From: Aradus depressus
Lineage: Eukaryota > Arthropoda > Insecta > Hemiptera > Aradidae
Assembly (NCBI GenBank): GCA_963662175.1
Contig: OY759224.1
Location: 29,149,489 to 29,213,488 of the forward strand
Direction of reading: 5' to 3'
Length of the DNA stretch: 64,000 bases
Position 1 is the first letter of the stretch. Each line of letters opens with the position of its first letter. Positions 1-11,159 of the stretch are shown in pieces. A model generated the notes under the pieces. It did no database searches and was not told the DNA's origin. It worked only from the letters and a program-made list of their open reading frames with translations. Position numbers and translations under genes: made by a program.

Positions 1-99
1 ATTGATGCATTTCGTTTTTATGGGATTCTATATTTAAATATAAATTTTAGCACTTAATGCTTTAGTCAAAGTTATTTTGAAAAAAAAGTTATTTTATTA

Positions 100-767
100 C
101 AGTAGAACCTCTTTAAGTCGAACCTCGATAAGTCGAAAACCTCCAGAACTCGAAAAAAAGTTTTGTTCCTTTCCCTTCAATTCCCAAAACCTCCATTACT
201 CGAAATCTCAACCCTCTATTAGTCGAAATAATCAGTGAGTCCCTACAAGACATTTTGGTACATAATTTCCCTCTATAACTCGAAAAAATAAATTGGACCT
301 CTGTATCTCGAACATAGCAATGTTTTGTTTTACAACTCGATTATTTGAAACTTATTACCTCTATAACTCGAAGAAAAATAAGTTACCGACTTTAAGAATT
401 TGCAGACAATGTACACCATTGTTTCTTAGAAAACAATTTAGGAGTATACAATAAATAGGATTACCAATTATCTAAAGCAAAAAAAAAATACTGACTTTTT
501 TTTAATACCTACATAAACTATGTATTTTTTATTTTAAGGATCTTTGAATTAATGTTTATTTATAATAAATATAAATATGTTTGTTACCTCTGTAACTTGA
601 ATTTTTTTTTTATTTCACCTCTCTAACTCTAAATTTGTTAGAATGAATCTTAACCTCTACAAGTCGAATCAAAATCCGCCTAAGTCGAAATCCTCCATAA
701 GTCGAAAATTCTATTACTAGAATTTTTTGGCGTCTCCCTTGAAGTTCGACTTATAGAGGTTCTACTG
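100..767. mobile_element. Non-autonomous pogo/Tigger-like DNA element
   Basis: The left end CAGTAGAACCTC (100) and the right end GAGGTTCTACTG (to 767) form terminal inverted repeats of about 24 bp with one mismatch. The left flank is TA, as expected for Tc1/mariner-superfamily insertion; the right flank reads CA, probably a decayed TA. The interior carries many degenerate copies of the terminal phrase 'aagtcgaa / aactcgaa', as in pogo/Tigger-derived elements. No transposase frame is present, so it is a MITE-like derivative. Confidence 0.75.
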
Positions 768-2159
768 CATAAAAGTTGTATAATAAGAGCACATTTTATA
801 TTAATTAAATTTTGTGAAAGCAATTTCTTTTGTAAGAAATTTACCAAAAAAAACTGAAATGACAATTTGAAACCAATTTTTTTTTTAGACATTTGCTTAA
901 TTTTTGCAAAAATTTTAATCCTATCCGAAAATAATGGTTTGGTTATGTAAAATTGACTTTAAGAAACAGTTCAAAGTAACGCAAGGCAACGAATTTAAAA
1001 TTTCAAAATGTTTATTATTGATAATGATGTTGCCTAATCTCTTAGATTATTACAAAATATTTACCTAAATTCTATGTGCATCACGAAGTTTCATACTTGG
1101 AATCAAACTTTAGGAGACTGATTGGTCCATACTTTTTATGTAAAACGTGTACTTTTTTGTTAAATGTGATCATAACGCTTTCTTATACCCACCACATTTT
1201 TACCTTTCACTTCGGATTGTACAGGCACCATCTGAAATTAATTGTTTACTAATTTTGAACTGTGTATATGAAAGTCACTCTCAAAATTGACCAGCTATTG
1301 CCGGTAAATCAATGATGAATTTTTTCGTTGTTTTAAAATATATATTATTTTTACAAATATATATATATATTTATTCAAGCATTAATATTTCTTCTCTGTC
1401 TGCTTTTTTGTTTATTTAATACGTGAATAAATGGATGTAGAATGGAAAATAAACATTAAATATATTCCAGAAAAAATATTCTTATATAAATAACAATATT
1501 TATGTATACCTAATGTTTATGCAGTCCCATGTTTTTTGTATGTAAATAATGTTAGTTTTATTATGGATTACCATGTTGGTAATATAACATTAAATAATTT
1601 AATGTTAATTTTTTCAAATACAATAATTATTATATTGACGAGGATCGTAAGAAGAAACACTTTCAGATGATAGAAGAAGGCTTTGCATTCTTGTTCCATT
1701 TTCTGCAAGTTTGTACCTAATTCTTCAAAGTCAACTTTTGAAGCTCTGGTTACAGCGCCGATCTGATAACAAAAATCCCCCAAAAAAGTGGTATTTAATG
1801 AACAACTACTCAAGTGTGTTAATATTTTTTACTTTTAGATATAAAATAAAACACAACAGATCGACTACGCCCTTTTTTCTAAATAGTTTTTAAGGAATGA
1901 CTCCCAGGAGCTCTTTAATGGAGAGCTGCACGAATGCCATTCATTAACTTTTTATGTTGTAAATAAATTGTTTTATAAAATTAGGAACAAAGCACAAAAT
2001 ATTATTAACAATAAATAAAACAAAAACGTTAAGCTGAAATTATCAATCAATTATATCTACGTGGATATAAGAAGGAAATAAGTACAAAACATTCTCATAG
2101 GAGCAAAATGGGGCTATGTGCCTCAGGTCCCCAGACCCAGGGGCCTCCAATTGAGTATA
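768..2159. other. AT-rich stretch without recognised gene
   Basis: About 1.4 kb of AT-rich sequence with simple TA tracts near 1355. Short open frames on both strands (for example 1568-1813 minus) show no recognisable domain, codon pattern or flanking signals. I see nothing supportable here. Confidence 0.5.
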
Positions 2160-2173
2160 TTATACTTAGTATA

Positions 2174-2500
2174 AGGTTAGGTTAGGTTTTATGACTCATG
2201 CCCGGGCTTTAACTACGAGGTCAAATCACCTATTACCAGAGCGCTCTTTCGTCACTCTGGTGGACATAAGACCGACTCTATTGTGGGAGTCCTAAATTTT
2301 GCCTACCCTAAATTTTTATTCACCTAGGGTAGGGGTCTTTAACGAATACCTGACATCGTTCAGGCTCGGGACCATCGCTTTACGTCCCATCCGAAGAACG
2401 GTGTGCTTAAGTTTATTTTACCTCCCAGATAAAATAAACTAAGGGCCACGATCTTAAGCTCAGAAGACAAGCACGCATACCACTGAGCTACCGGCGCCCT
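2174..2500 (-). mobile_element. tRNA-derived SINE, family 1, near full length
   Basis: This is a reverse-strand copy of the SINE whose best copy lies at 33582-33926. Read on the minus strand it starts with a tRNA-like head holding the A-box TAGCTCAGTGG, and it ends in TTAGG/CCTAA-like repeats at 2174-2187. It is bounded by a perfect 14-bp target-site duplication, TTATACTTAGTATA, at 2160-2173 and 2501-2514, which fixes both ends. The B-box region is partly eroded. Confidence 0.85.
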
Positions 2501-2639
2501 TTATACTTAGTATATTTACTGTTTAATAATAATCATAATTTATATAAAGAACAATAAATACAAATAATTTCTGTTTGATAAAGATATGTTATAATTTATT
2601 GTCTAAATCGGCCCTAAGGTATGATTGGTGTGATCATAG

Positions 2640-3020
2640 AATAGCTTAAAACAAAAAACCTAAATGAATGTATTGACACAACATTTTATATCTTAATTCA
2701 AAAACCCATAAGAACAACTATTAATTTTCAGCCGAATCGTTTGAAAGGAAGGAGGGAGAGAGGGGGGAAGGAAGTTGTATTAAAAAAACTTAATAACTGC
2801 CTAAGTAATAACATATAGACACGAAATATATATGTGGATTCAGGACATAATAAGAACGACACATATTGATTTTCAGTCAAATCACCCAGAGAAAAAGGTG
2901 GGATTAGAGGGAGGCTTAACTCAAATATCCTAATAACTGTCAACTATTGATTATAAGCCCAAAACGGTCGACTGGTTTTGGAAGAGGTGCTAAAATATAA
3001 TAGATTAATTCGGCGCTTTT
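2640..3020. repeat. Family D interspersed repeat copy (divergent)
   Basis: The sequence resembles the repeat described in full at 14690-15640: modules such as 'aatgtatYgacac...aaattttata' and 'attttcagYcaaatc', then purine-rich 'gggaggcttaactcaaa' and 'ctaataactg'. It has no coding potential. Boundaries are approximate. Confidence 0.55.
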
Positions 3021-3598
3021 TTTTTTTTTCAATTGAATTTCGGCTAATTACATAACTTCCCCTATACCTCGAACACCTTCTGGTAGTAAAAGCACAAACA
3101 GAAAATACTAGGATTACATTTTTCATTCCAAAATTAAAATTTTACACCACATATGCCACCCACAACACGAATATAAACTCGGCCCATCTGAATATTTTAG
3201 TAACTTGGAGCCATATAAACTTTTTCCCTATTGCTTTCACAGAGAAAGAAATGTTTACCTTTTTCTGAATATTTTTTGTTAATATTTGGTACGATAGCGT
3301 GTAGTTAATTGTTTCATGGTTGTGAATTTTTTATATTCATCTTTCTAAATGGCCATGGTATTCATTAATTTTCTGTCATTTTCTGACACTTTCGTCCCAT
3401 ACATTACTGTTTGTTTCAATAAATCTTATATCTTATAATTTATATTATATTTATTTCTTATATATTTATAATTAATTTTTTTGATTGTTTAATTTTAATG
3501 CACATGTCAAAAAGTATTCAGGATGGGAATACTAGATTGTACAAGAAATATTGAATGCAGTGCAAAATATTGATATTTTATCAAACTTTTAGAATAAT
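3021..3598. other. AT-rich stretch, no gene seen
   Basis: AT-rich sequence with TA-rich tracts around 3430-3490. No recognisable coding, RNA or mobile feature apart from the target-site copy at its right end (3584-3598). Confidence 0.4.
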
Positions 3599-4040
3599 TG
3601 TAGAAATATTGAGGGTCAGTCAAAGATGGAAGAAAACAGGCAACACTATTCAAACGCCAACGTTTCGATATATTTTATATCATCTTCAGGGCCTACAAAC
3701 ATGGGGGGGAAATCAAGATTAGAAACACAATTAAACAAAATTAGTGTGTTGATAAACATTACTGAACGTTAAAATAGGCATTGTAACGAGTTAAAGATTG
3801 AACCTGACTTACTATGAATACATTACTAAACATTAAAATTAAATATAGATTTAATTGTTAATTAAAATAATTTAATTAAAATTAAAACATTGGTAACCAT
3901 AAACATGAACATACACTAATACAAATTAAAATTGAATATGAATACATTACTAAACAGAAACGTTGGCGTTTGAATAATGTTTTCTTCCACCTTTGACTGA
4001 CCCTCAATATTCCTACAATTAGAATCTACAGTCGCTAATC
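3599..4040 (-). mobile_element. Short Penelope-like (hammerhead-bearing) element
   Basis: The element is bounded by a perfect 15-bp direct repeat, AACTTTTAGAATAAT, at 3584-3598 and 4041-4055. Its ends are inverted copies of each other: 'tattgagggtcagtcaaag' near 3607 and 'ctttgactgaccctcaata' near 3990. It carries a hammerhead-like core at 3656-3695 on the minus strand. The same terminal sequence recurs at 46556-46633. The interior is AT-rich and has no reverse-transcriptase frame, so it is a deleted or non-autonomous copy. Confidence 0.65.
3656..3695 (-). ncRNA. Hammerhead ribozyme-like motif (type I, minimal)
   Basis: On the minus strand the order is CTGAAGA, one T, then a perfect 6-bp stem GATATA/TATATC with an AAA loop, then GAAACGTT. 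This matches the hammerhead core CUGANGA - stem II - GAAA, with a very short stem III (AC/GU) and a GUU cleavage triplet as described for Penelope-like elements. The extra U after CUGANGA is shared by all copies here. Activity is inferred, not shown. Confidence 0.6.
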
Positions 4041-4055
4041 AACTTTTAGAATAAT

Positions 4056-4440
4056 GTTTTTTTGTTTGAAACAAGACTTTTGTATTATAGTTATTTGGAT
4101 TTTAGAACAATGAGAAACATTTTTAACTCCAATGCCACGTCAACCGTCCCCTCCACCTTCATCTTCTCTGCATCTCAGCCGCCTCCTCTACCTTCACCGC
4201 CATCTATTGTCAATATATCATTAACATGGTTAAAGTTAGGAATTGTTTGAACCATATTAATGATATATTTTGGTTTTCATTCAAATTATTAGCTTATATA
4301 ACCTCACTTATAATGTATGTCAATACAGGCCCTGAAGAAGAAACCTAAGGCCTATACTCTCTCTGAGGTGAACTCTGGTGAACTCTTACTCATAGGAGAG
4401 TACAGATCCTTGTGTATCTTAAACTTCTCTGGGATGTTAC
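4056..4440. other. No gene seen
   Basis: Short forward frames at 4062-4250 and 4317-4541 lack recognisable domains. 'CCTGAAGAAGAAACC' near 4330 resembles an eroded hammerhead core but lacks stem II. Confidence 0.35.
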
Positions 4441-4612
4441 ATTGTTGGTTAATTCCGGCATTTCATCCAGAGGTGTCTTCTTATTATTTTTTCCGACAAT
4501 ATTTCAGGACTCTTACAAGTCCCTTCTTCCGGTCACTATGAACCAATAAGAGTCCCGAAATGTTGTCGGAAAAAAGAAGCTCTGGAAGAAATGTCGGAAT
4601 TAACCAACAATA
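4441..4612. repeat. Long imperfect hairpin (about 73-bp arms)
   Basis: The left arm 4441-4514 starts ATTGTTGGTTAATTCCG. The right arm, about 4540-4612, ends CGGAATTAACCAACAAT. The arms are reverse complements with scattered mismatches around a loop of about 25 bases. 'tacagatcct' occurs just outside on both sides (about 4401 and 4611), so the unit may be a small fold-back insertion. Confidence 0.6.
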
Positions 4613-4956
4613 CAGATCCTGTTAATTAAAGGGTGTAATGAGAAAGACACTGTTGTCGATATTGGGGTGCCTGATGTCTTGGTAAAGTACAACTCGGGGC
4701 TATTACAACGGTTCACCATCATTAGAGGTCCTGTACTCCTCGTGTTCTCTTCTTGTTTGCCTTTCCTATAAGATGAGTCGTGATGCTCTGTTTTTCTTCT
4801 TCTCTCTTCTCTAACTACACTGATCAGACATCATCATCTTCGGAAACAATATACAAGAAACACGGTCACATTTCTTATAATGGCTATTCTACCTTCTGTC
4901 TATACTCTTGTTTCAAGAACTTATAAGAGGGCAACAAACCTTGGGTAACTTCTAAC
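4613..4956. other. No gene seen
   Basis: Non-repetitive AT-rich sequence with no open frame of note. Confidence 0.35.
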
Positions 4957-5030
4957 GCCGACTTTACACGATGCGTCGAACCTTGACTCAAACGTTCAAT
5001 CCAACGTTTAAGTCAAATGATTCGGCAGTT
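4957..5030 (+). mobile_element. PIF/Harbinger relic, left part
   Basis: The segment 'cgccgactttacacgatgcg' starts what appears to be the 5' end of a PIF/Harbinger-type element. Its body resumes at 6784 after a LINE insertion (5031-6783). The junction sequence TGATTCGGCAGTT (5018-5030) is repeated at 6784-6796, so the two parts were once continuous. The assignment depends on the transposase relic at 6957-7265. Confidence 0.5.
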
Positions 5031-6783
5031 TTTTTTTTTTTTTTCTAACGCATCGGCTACTATGGCCATTAGCGTTTCTAACTCAGGAGACATTGAGTGA
5101 GGTGGGCAGGCCCAGAGCCTCCAATCAGAGAGAGGCCAGCCCAGCTCATCTCGCCTCACTATCATCGCAAACCGCTACCTACCACCAAGGTGGAGCGAGC
5201 AACATACTTGGGTCAACACATTTCAGAATTCCGTAGACATTTTTAAGTCTCTCAAGAATCGTAGAAGATTTCTGAAGTGCGGAGAGTTCTCTTGGAAAAT
5301 CTCAAATAGGTTCGCAGGTATATCTGCAGCTTCTCGTAGGGTTGTCAGCGCATCGCAGTCCTCTATTAGATGCCGCACTGTTAAAGCATCTCCACAGAAT
5401 CGGCATCGGGGTTGTTCTTCTTTAACCAGGAGGTGGCCATGAGTGAGTCTTGTATGACCGATGGCAAGTCTGGTCAGGGTGATCTTCTCCCGCCTGGACA
5501 GCTCCTGCGGGAAAACAAAAGGCCGGAGGTGAGGTCTCAGTCGCCGAAGTTGAGTGTCTTGTCGCATCCATTCGTTGTACCACCGGCTAACCACTGCAGA
5601 TCTGTCCCTTGATATAAGGTCTTGAGGTTGTACAGGGACTTGTTGGTGGCACCTTGTTGCTGCTGCTGCTTTGGCTGCTCTGTCTGCTTCCTCATTACCA
5701 AAAATACCGATGTGGCTGGGAATCCAGGTAAACACGATAACTTTCCCCCCAACATGAAGTTGGTGGAGAAGCTCCAGGGAAGCTCGAACTAGGGGATCAT
5801 CAGAAAACGTATCATTAATGGCAAATATCACACTCTGGGAATCGGAGCATATGACATATTTCCGTCCTTCATCGCCTAGACAGTATTCTAAAGCATTTTT
5901 CACTGCTAAGAGCTCAGCTGTAAATATACTGGCAGTTGAAGGCAGGGACCAAGAGCTCGAAAAGCCGTCCGAGTACCAGGCACACCCTACCCCATCTCCT
6001 GTTTTGGAGCCGTCTGTGTATATTAACTTATAATCGAAAACTTTTCTTACAGCCTCGGCAAATAATTTTTTAAATATCTTTGGATCAGTATCCACCTTAC
6101 CCCATTTCACAAGCTCTAAATAAACTTTTGGTGTTTTCAGAGTTCACGGCGGAGTTCGGGGAACCTGAAAGGGAAGCACCTCTTCTTCATCTCCATCCAA
6201 GGTTTCCCTCAACTCCTTCTCCCTAATAGCGAATGGGCGTGTTCTTGTCTTCGTCCATTCATATTGTCGCTGCAACGGATTGTTCCGAAAAACATGGTGG
6301 AGAAAATGATTTGGCTTTGCCCGCGTCGATATTCCGTACCTAAGAACGAGCTGCTCGCGGCGATACCGCAATGGCAGCAAACCTGCTTCTCTGTACAAAC
6401 AGACGATGGGGGTGGTCCGGAATGCTCCGGTCGCGAAACGTATTCCCATATTGAAAACTCTATCCAGTGCCTTCAGCCTGGACTTCCTTGCGGAGGAATA
6501 GATGACACTGGCGTAATCAAACTTAGATCTCACCAGGGCGCACAGAACTTTTAATAAAATAGCTTGGTCGGCGCCCCAATGGAAGCTAGACATAGCTTTG
6601 ACAACGTTCAGTGTCCTCTTCGCGTTCCTGACTAATGTGTCAATGTGGTTCTGCCAGGTGAGCTTTTGATCCACTTCTAGTCCCAGGATGTTCCTTTTAA
6701 ATTCCACAGGAGCTCCTCTCAAGTACAATGTCGGCTCCTCATGTTCTTTTCTCATTCGACAAAAGTGCAAACAACTCGTCTTG
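5031..6783 (-). mobile_element. 5'-truncated I/Nimb-type LINE inserted in Harbinger relic
   Basis: A perfect 13-bp target-site duplication, TGATTCGGCAGTT (5018-5030 and 6784-6796), brackets the element. The T-run at 5031-5042 is the poly(A) tail of a minus-strand element. Only the end of the reverse transcriptase and the RNase H region remain, so the copy is truncated at its 5' end. It belongs to the same broad clade as the intact LINE at 53139-58931, with the same order: RT tail, PPWTL-like linker, RNase H, Cys/His tail. Confidence 0.85.
5223..6783 (-). pseudogene. LINE ORF2 C-terminal half: RT tail + RNase H, one nonsense codon
   Basis: Two adjacent minus frames (6783-6144 and 6143-5223) are one reading frame interrupted by a single TGA at 6144-6146. 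The intact relative reads PPWTL at this point and this copy reads PP-stop-TL, so TGG became TGA. The first part holds the RT thumb-like region (ILGLEVDQKLTWQNHI, TGAFRTTP). The second part is RNase H with catalytic residues visible: YTDGSK, FTAELLA, CSDSQS and IPSHIGIFGNEEADRAA. A Cys/His tail follows (CRFCGDAL, VRHLIEDC). In a working LINE the RNase H removes RNA during target-primed reverse transcription. Truncation and the stop make this copy dead. Confidence 0.85.
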
Positions 6784-7265
6784 TGATTCGGCAGTTGTTG
6801 AGACAAGTGTTTCTGCTATATGGTGTGGTGAATGTTTAATCCAATTATTGAACTGAAATGTTTGATCCAACGTTTGAGTAGGCCAGTTGACGTCGGAGGA
6901 AGACGTTGCAGTTGTTGCTGCCGCAGTAGTGGTATTGTCTTGTACCAATTTCAAATAATGAGACGTAGAAGACGTAAAAGATGGCGGTGGATGTTATCGC
7001 TACATAAGTCCAGAGAAAGATAAATAGTAATAAAATTAAATATGACGTAAGTTACATTCGATTCATAGACAGAATTTAAATTTTTTACAGAAAAATGTAT
7101 AATGTTTCAGGTGCAATGACTCAGATTAACTGCTTGATTTACAAAAAGAACCTGCTGGAGAATTTGAAAACTTTTGTAGAATGTCAGCTGAAGATTTTGA
7201 ATATCTATTGTATGAAATTGGTCCAAAAATAGAAAAACAAGACACCAATATGAGAAAAGCAAGAA
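6784..7265 (+). pseudogene. PIF/Harbinger transposase relic (N-terminal region)
   Basis: An ATG at 6962 begins an Arg-rich peptide (MRRRRRKRWRWML) and stops at about 7021. Further along, about 7158-7262, the frame EFENFCRMSAEDF...IEKQDTNMRKA matches the conserved N-terminal block of PIF/Harbinger (HARBI1-like) nucleases, which reads roughly F-x-N-F-x-R-M-S-x-x-D-F then DTNMRKA. Stops and frame changes separate the two parts. The DDE catalytic domain is not visible, so this is a decayed fragment. Confidence 0.65.
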
Positions 7266-7318
7266 AAAATAAAATAAAAAACTACAAAAAAAAAGAAGTT
7301 TATCGAAATGTTTATATA

Positions 7319-7701
7319 TGAGGAGTTTGGAGCCAGAGCGGACCAACTGGTTTAATCTGAACAGGAAGAAAATGGCAATTGAAAATTGAGTACATTTTGT
7401 TTATCTCCATAAATGGGCCCCAAATATTTATTTATATTTGAAATTTTAGAATAGTATTGGATGAGTGATCCCTTTTTGTGTTCTATAAAGTTTTTGAAGG
7501 CCGTATGATCCATTGTGACTTTGAAAATATATGCACAAAATATTTGTGACTAAACTTAGTGCTGCTATCTGTCACTGAAGTGAAGAAACTAAGTGATCCA
7601 CACTGGTTTTGAAAAAAGGGAACCTATGCCAACATCAGGATGGTAATAACTCATTTTCCGAAAAATTGTGGGTTGGTCCGCTCTTGCTCCAAACTCCTCA
7701 T
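7319..7701. mobile_element. Unclassified MITE with about 33-bp TIRs
   Basis: The left terminus TGAGGAGTTTGGAGCCAGAG (7319) and the right terminus (to about 7701) are inverted copies, with the shared core GAGCGGACCAAC. Flanks are TATA-rich on both sides, compatible with a short TA or TATA target duplication. The roughly 315-bp interior has no coding capacity. Superfamily not determined. Confidence 0.65.
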
Positions 7702-7983
7702 ATATTCTTAAAAAAGTTGTGTAACTTTTCAACCCATGTTAATCAACTTTGATCGGAAACAGATTGTTTTCCTGGAAATATTTGAATATTTTGAATGAAC
7801 GCTTGCCACTTGTAAACACAAAATCAATGCAATTCCTAAAATGCAATAAATAATTACTTTTTGTGGGCAGTAAGGTTAAATGTCTCCATCGCTTTTAAAG
7901 GTTTGCCCTAAATCGGTGGTTTAGGATTTTATATTATATTTTAATTTCTATATATTATTTTTTAAATATTTATATATTTAAAT

Positions 7984-8100
7984 ATGACTCATGCCAAGGC
8001 TTTAACTATGAGGTCATATCGCCTACTACCATAGCGCCCTTTAGTCGAGCTCGACTCTACAGTGGTAGACCTCAATTTTCCCTACCCAGATTTATTCACC
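7984..8100 (-). mobile_element. SINE family 1, 3' fragment
   Basis: It matches the 3' half of the SINE at 33582-33926 in reverse ('gactcatgccaaggctttaa', then 'cctacccagatttattcacc'). The tRNA-like head is absent. Confidence 0.65.
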
Positions 8101-9000
8101 CAGACAAGCTACCCCTGAGTTATCAACGCCATTTATGCTAGTAGATGACTACAAAGCATCTTTCAGTTAAAGTGATTGCATATGCTGATGCAGTTGTCCA
8201 AAGTTAGTGTCACTTAGTATTCAAAATTTGCTAGATTAGGTTTTCAAAACATTCAAAAACGTTTTCAAAACATTCAAAGGATTTTTTCAGTCATTTCTTC
8301 TATACAAAATGAATTTTTTTTCAAAAAAAAAAAAAAACTATTGCCAAACAAAAATACAAATTCTAAGAATATAGAAATCAGTTTTGTATGCAACATGAAG
8401 TAAGGATTTTTCTATTTTTTTTTTTTTTTTGTTTAACCATTAGAATTCTGTTGAGTTGAAGGTTAACGTCATCAATAGATGGTCTAAAACAATGGATTTA
8501 CATAAGAAAAGAGGCCGGAGACAGGAAGACATGAAGAGAACTGGAGATGGCTTTTGGAATTGTTAATACATCCCACTCCGTGGCGTCCCGACGTGACCTA
8601 AGTAACAACATCAACTTAACAATGAGAACCACATCAATAGTAATGTACTTGAATGGACACAGAAAAATTGTCTATGTACATCCCCATCTCGAATTATAAT
8701 TTGTTTATTTATTTTTTTATATTATTATTTTTTTATAAATAATTATTTTTATCCATAATTTCACTCTCCTTCTAAACTATCATCTATTTCAGTCATTGTA
8801 AATCGTTATTAGGTGTCTCCCTTACTCAATGAACTTATGAAATTTTGTGCCGATATATTCATTCTATTGGCTTATTAAGTTTTTTTGGGTTAAGCCCCTT
8901 CTAATAACTTTCTTCTCTTTGACCGACTCTCATAAAACTCAATAAGTGTCGTTCTTATGAGGTTCTGGATAAGCATATGAAATTTCGTGTTCGATATATT
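8101..9000. other. No gene; family D-like end at about 8815-9000
   Basis: AT-rich sequence with several homopolymer tracts. From about 8815 onwards it matches family D in the antisense-looking orientation ('gaaattttgtgccgatatat', 'ttgggttaagcccctt'). Family D probably runs into the 19-bp satellite and resumes near 9720. Confidence 0.45.
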
Positions 9001-9616
9001 GATTCTGTCAGAAGATATCGTGTTCTCTGGAAGTTATCGTGTTCTCAGGAAGTTATCGTGTTTTCAGAAAGCTATCGTGTTCTCTCGAATTTATCGTGTT
9101 CTCTGGAAGTTATCGTGTTCTCAGGAAGTTATCTTGTTCTCTGGAAGTTATCGTGTTCTCTGGAAGTTATCGTGTTCTCTGGAAGTTATCGTGTTCTCTG
9201 GAAGTTATCGTGTTTTCAGAAAGCTATCGTGTTCTCTGGAAGTTATCGTGTTCTCAGGAAGTTATCGTGTTCTCTGGAAGTTATCGTGTTCTCTAGAGGT
9301 TATCGTGTTTTCAGAAAGCTATCGTGTTCTCTGGAAGTTATCGTGTTCTCAGAAAGCTATCGTGTTCTCTGGAAGTTATCGTGTTCTCAGAAAGCTATCT
9401 TGTTCCCTGGAAGTTATGGTGTTCTTTGGAAGTTATCGTGTTATCAGGAAGTTATAGTGTTCTCTGGAAGATATCGTGTTCTCAGAAAGCTATCGTGTTC
9501 TCTGGAAGTTATCGTGTTCTCTGGAAGTTATCGTGTTCTCTGGAAGTTATCGTGTTCTCTGGAAGTTATCGAGTTCTCAGGAAGTTATCGTGTTCTCTGG
9601 AAGTTATCGTGTTCAC
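9001..9616. repeat. 19-bp satellite array, about 32 copies
   Basis: Unit 'ggaagttatcgtgttctct' is repeated head to tail with common variants (tcaggaagtt, tcagaaagct). Because 19 is 1 modulo 3 and the unit has no forward stop, all three forward frames stay open and read the same 19-residue peptide; these frames are not genes. The array lies inside a family D copy, whose consensus contains 'gttatcgtgttcacag', the likely seed of the expansion. Confidence 0.95.
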
Positions 9617-9719
9617 TTTAAGAATCAGGGGGTTGGGAAATATGAAATTCCATTGAAAAGTTTTAGAGACACAGGAAAGTTTACTTCTCCAGAGAAAATA
9701 TAGGAGACATTACGATGAA

Positions 9720-10120
9720 AAAAAAAATTCTGTCTGAGTGTGTATGTCTGTGAACACGATAACTCCCGATTCAACGTATCAAAATGAAATTTTATATGTG
9801 TATCCAGAACCCCACAAAGTCGAAACCTATTGATTTCCAGGCAAATCGGCCGAAGAGAAGATGTGGTTTAGGCGTTGGGGAGGGAGGCTTATCTCCTAAC
9901 GAATAACAGGCAATGAAATTTAATATTTAAATTCAAAACCTCATAAGGATGGCACGTATTAATTTTCCGCAGAAGGGAAGGAGGGGATCAAAGGGGAACT
10001 CAATTCAAAATTCATAATAACTGCCGATGTAATGAGTGTATCGACACAAAATTTCAAAGTTACTAAGTGTAAGTTTGGAGGGAGAGAAGTAACTTAGTAG
10101 ACTAATTTGAGCTGAACAAG
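9720..10120. repeat. Family D interspersed repeat copy
   Basis: Contains the family phrases 'gtgaacacgataactcccg', 'gaaattttatatgtgtatcc' and 'ttgatttccaggcaaatcgg', followed by purine-rich blocks. It shares order and wording with copies at 16858-17115 and 32500-32990. Confidence 0.7.
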
Positions 10121-10734
10121 TACACTTACGGTGACTTTTTTTTTTTTTTCATTTTTGGGATCATAGGTCTGGAAATTATGAAATTTTGATGAAAATTCGA
10201 CTATGAACATCAGAAAGGTTACATAACCGATATATTTCGCATAACTTGAGAATTATGAAAAAAAAAAGACATATTTTTCCAGGTTATTTCCGCTCGTTAA
10301 TTTTTTTCCGGAAATTAAAAAAATTCACTTCCCCTATTACTAAATTTAGTTGGGTCAGTGGACCATGAAAAAAAAAAGGAAGGGGGCGGCAATTTTAGAA
10401 ATAGAATCCGTTTTATGGAAACAAATGACAAAATAAGGAGTGGAAACGACACAGAGGAAATGTCTGAGACTTAGAAGACGGATGTGGGAGACTGTAAAAA
10501 AGCTGTTCCAAGTTAAGGGAATTGTTGACAGATGTGTGAGGGAGGGTGCGGTACCTGACAGGAGACGGAGACGAAGGAAACATGTGTGGGGCCTTCCTTC
10601 TTCCGGGAGATCCGACAATCAACAACCAGAGGAGTCCTACTCCATATAGGCAACTTGGCGTCCATGGGTAGAGACCAGGAGGGTTTGCGACGCCGGGATA
10701 TCGAAAATACTGTTTTTTTTATGTATCTTACAAT
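10121..10734. other. No recognised gene
   Basis: Includes a short purine-rich frame (10440-10649) and an overlapping one (10586-10963). Neither shows a recognisable domain, splice context or start context. Confidence 0.4.
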
Positions 10735-10852
10735 AGTTAGTTATTATGAATCATGCCCAGACTTTAACTACGAGGTGAGCCCGACTCTACTATGGGAGTC
10801 TAAAATTTTGTCTATCCTAAATTTTTATTCACCTAGGGTAGGGGTCTTTAAC
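10735..10852 (-). mobile_element. SINE family 1, 3' fragment
   Basis: Matches the SINE 3' region in reverse ('catgcccagactttaactac', 'ttattcacctagggtagggg'). It is truncated before the tRNA-like head. Confidence 0.7.
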
Positions 10853-11028
10853 AGCCCACCACCCCCCTCCATGGTCCCCTTCTTATCTTTACTAAATTTC
10901 TATATTATTCCGTTTCATAAATTGGAGTATACTAGGAATGAATTTGGCTTTAGAAGTTACTAACTGTTACATGCAATATTTGAAATAAGCAAAAAAAGTA
11001 TATATTATATTATATTGTAAGATATAGA

Positions 11029-11063
11029 GGGCGACGGTAGCTCAGTGGTAGTGGTATGCGTAT
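11029..11063 (+). mobile_element. SINE family 1, A-box head fragment
   Basis: 'gagggcgacggtagctcagt' contains the A-box TAGCTCAGTGG but breaks off before any B-box, running into AT-rich repeats. Too short to be a tRNA. Confidence 0.6.
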
Positions 11064-11159
11064 TTACTTAGTAAATAATAATAATGATAAATGGTATAGT
11101 AAGTAAATAATAATAAAATAAAATAATAAGCAAATAATAATGAACTAGGGAATAATGTG

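Noticed and set aside
8977..9703. Several overlapping forward frames of up to 214 codons
   Set aside because: They are the 19-bp satellite read in three frames; the peptide is identical in each and there is no start, splice or domain support.
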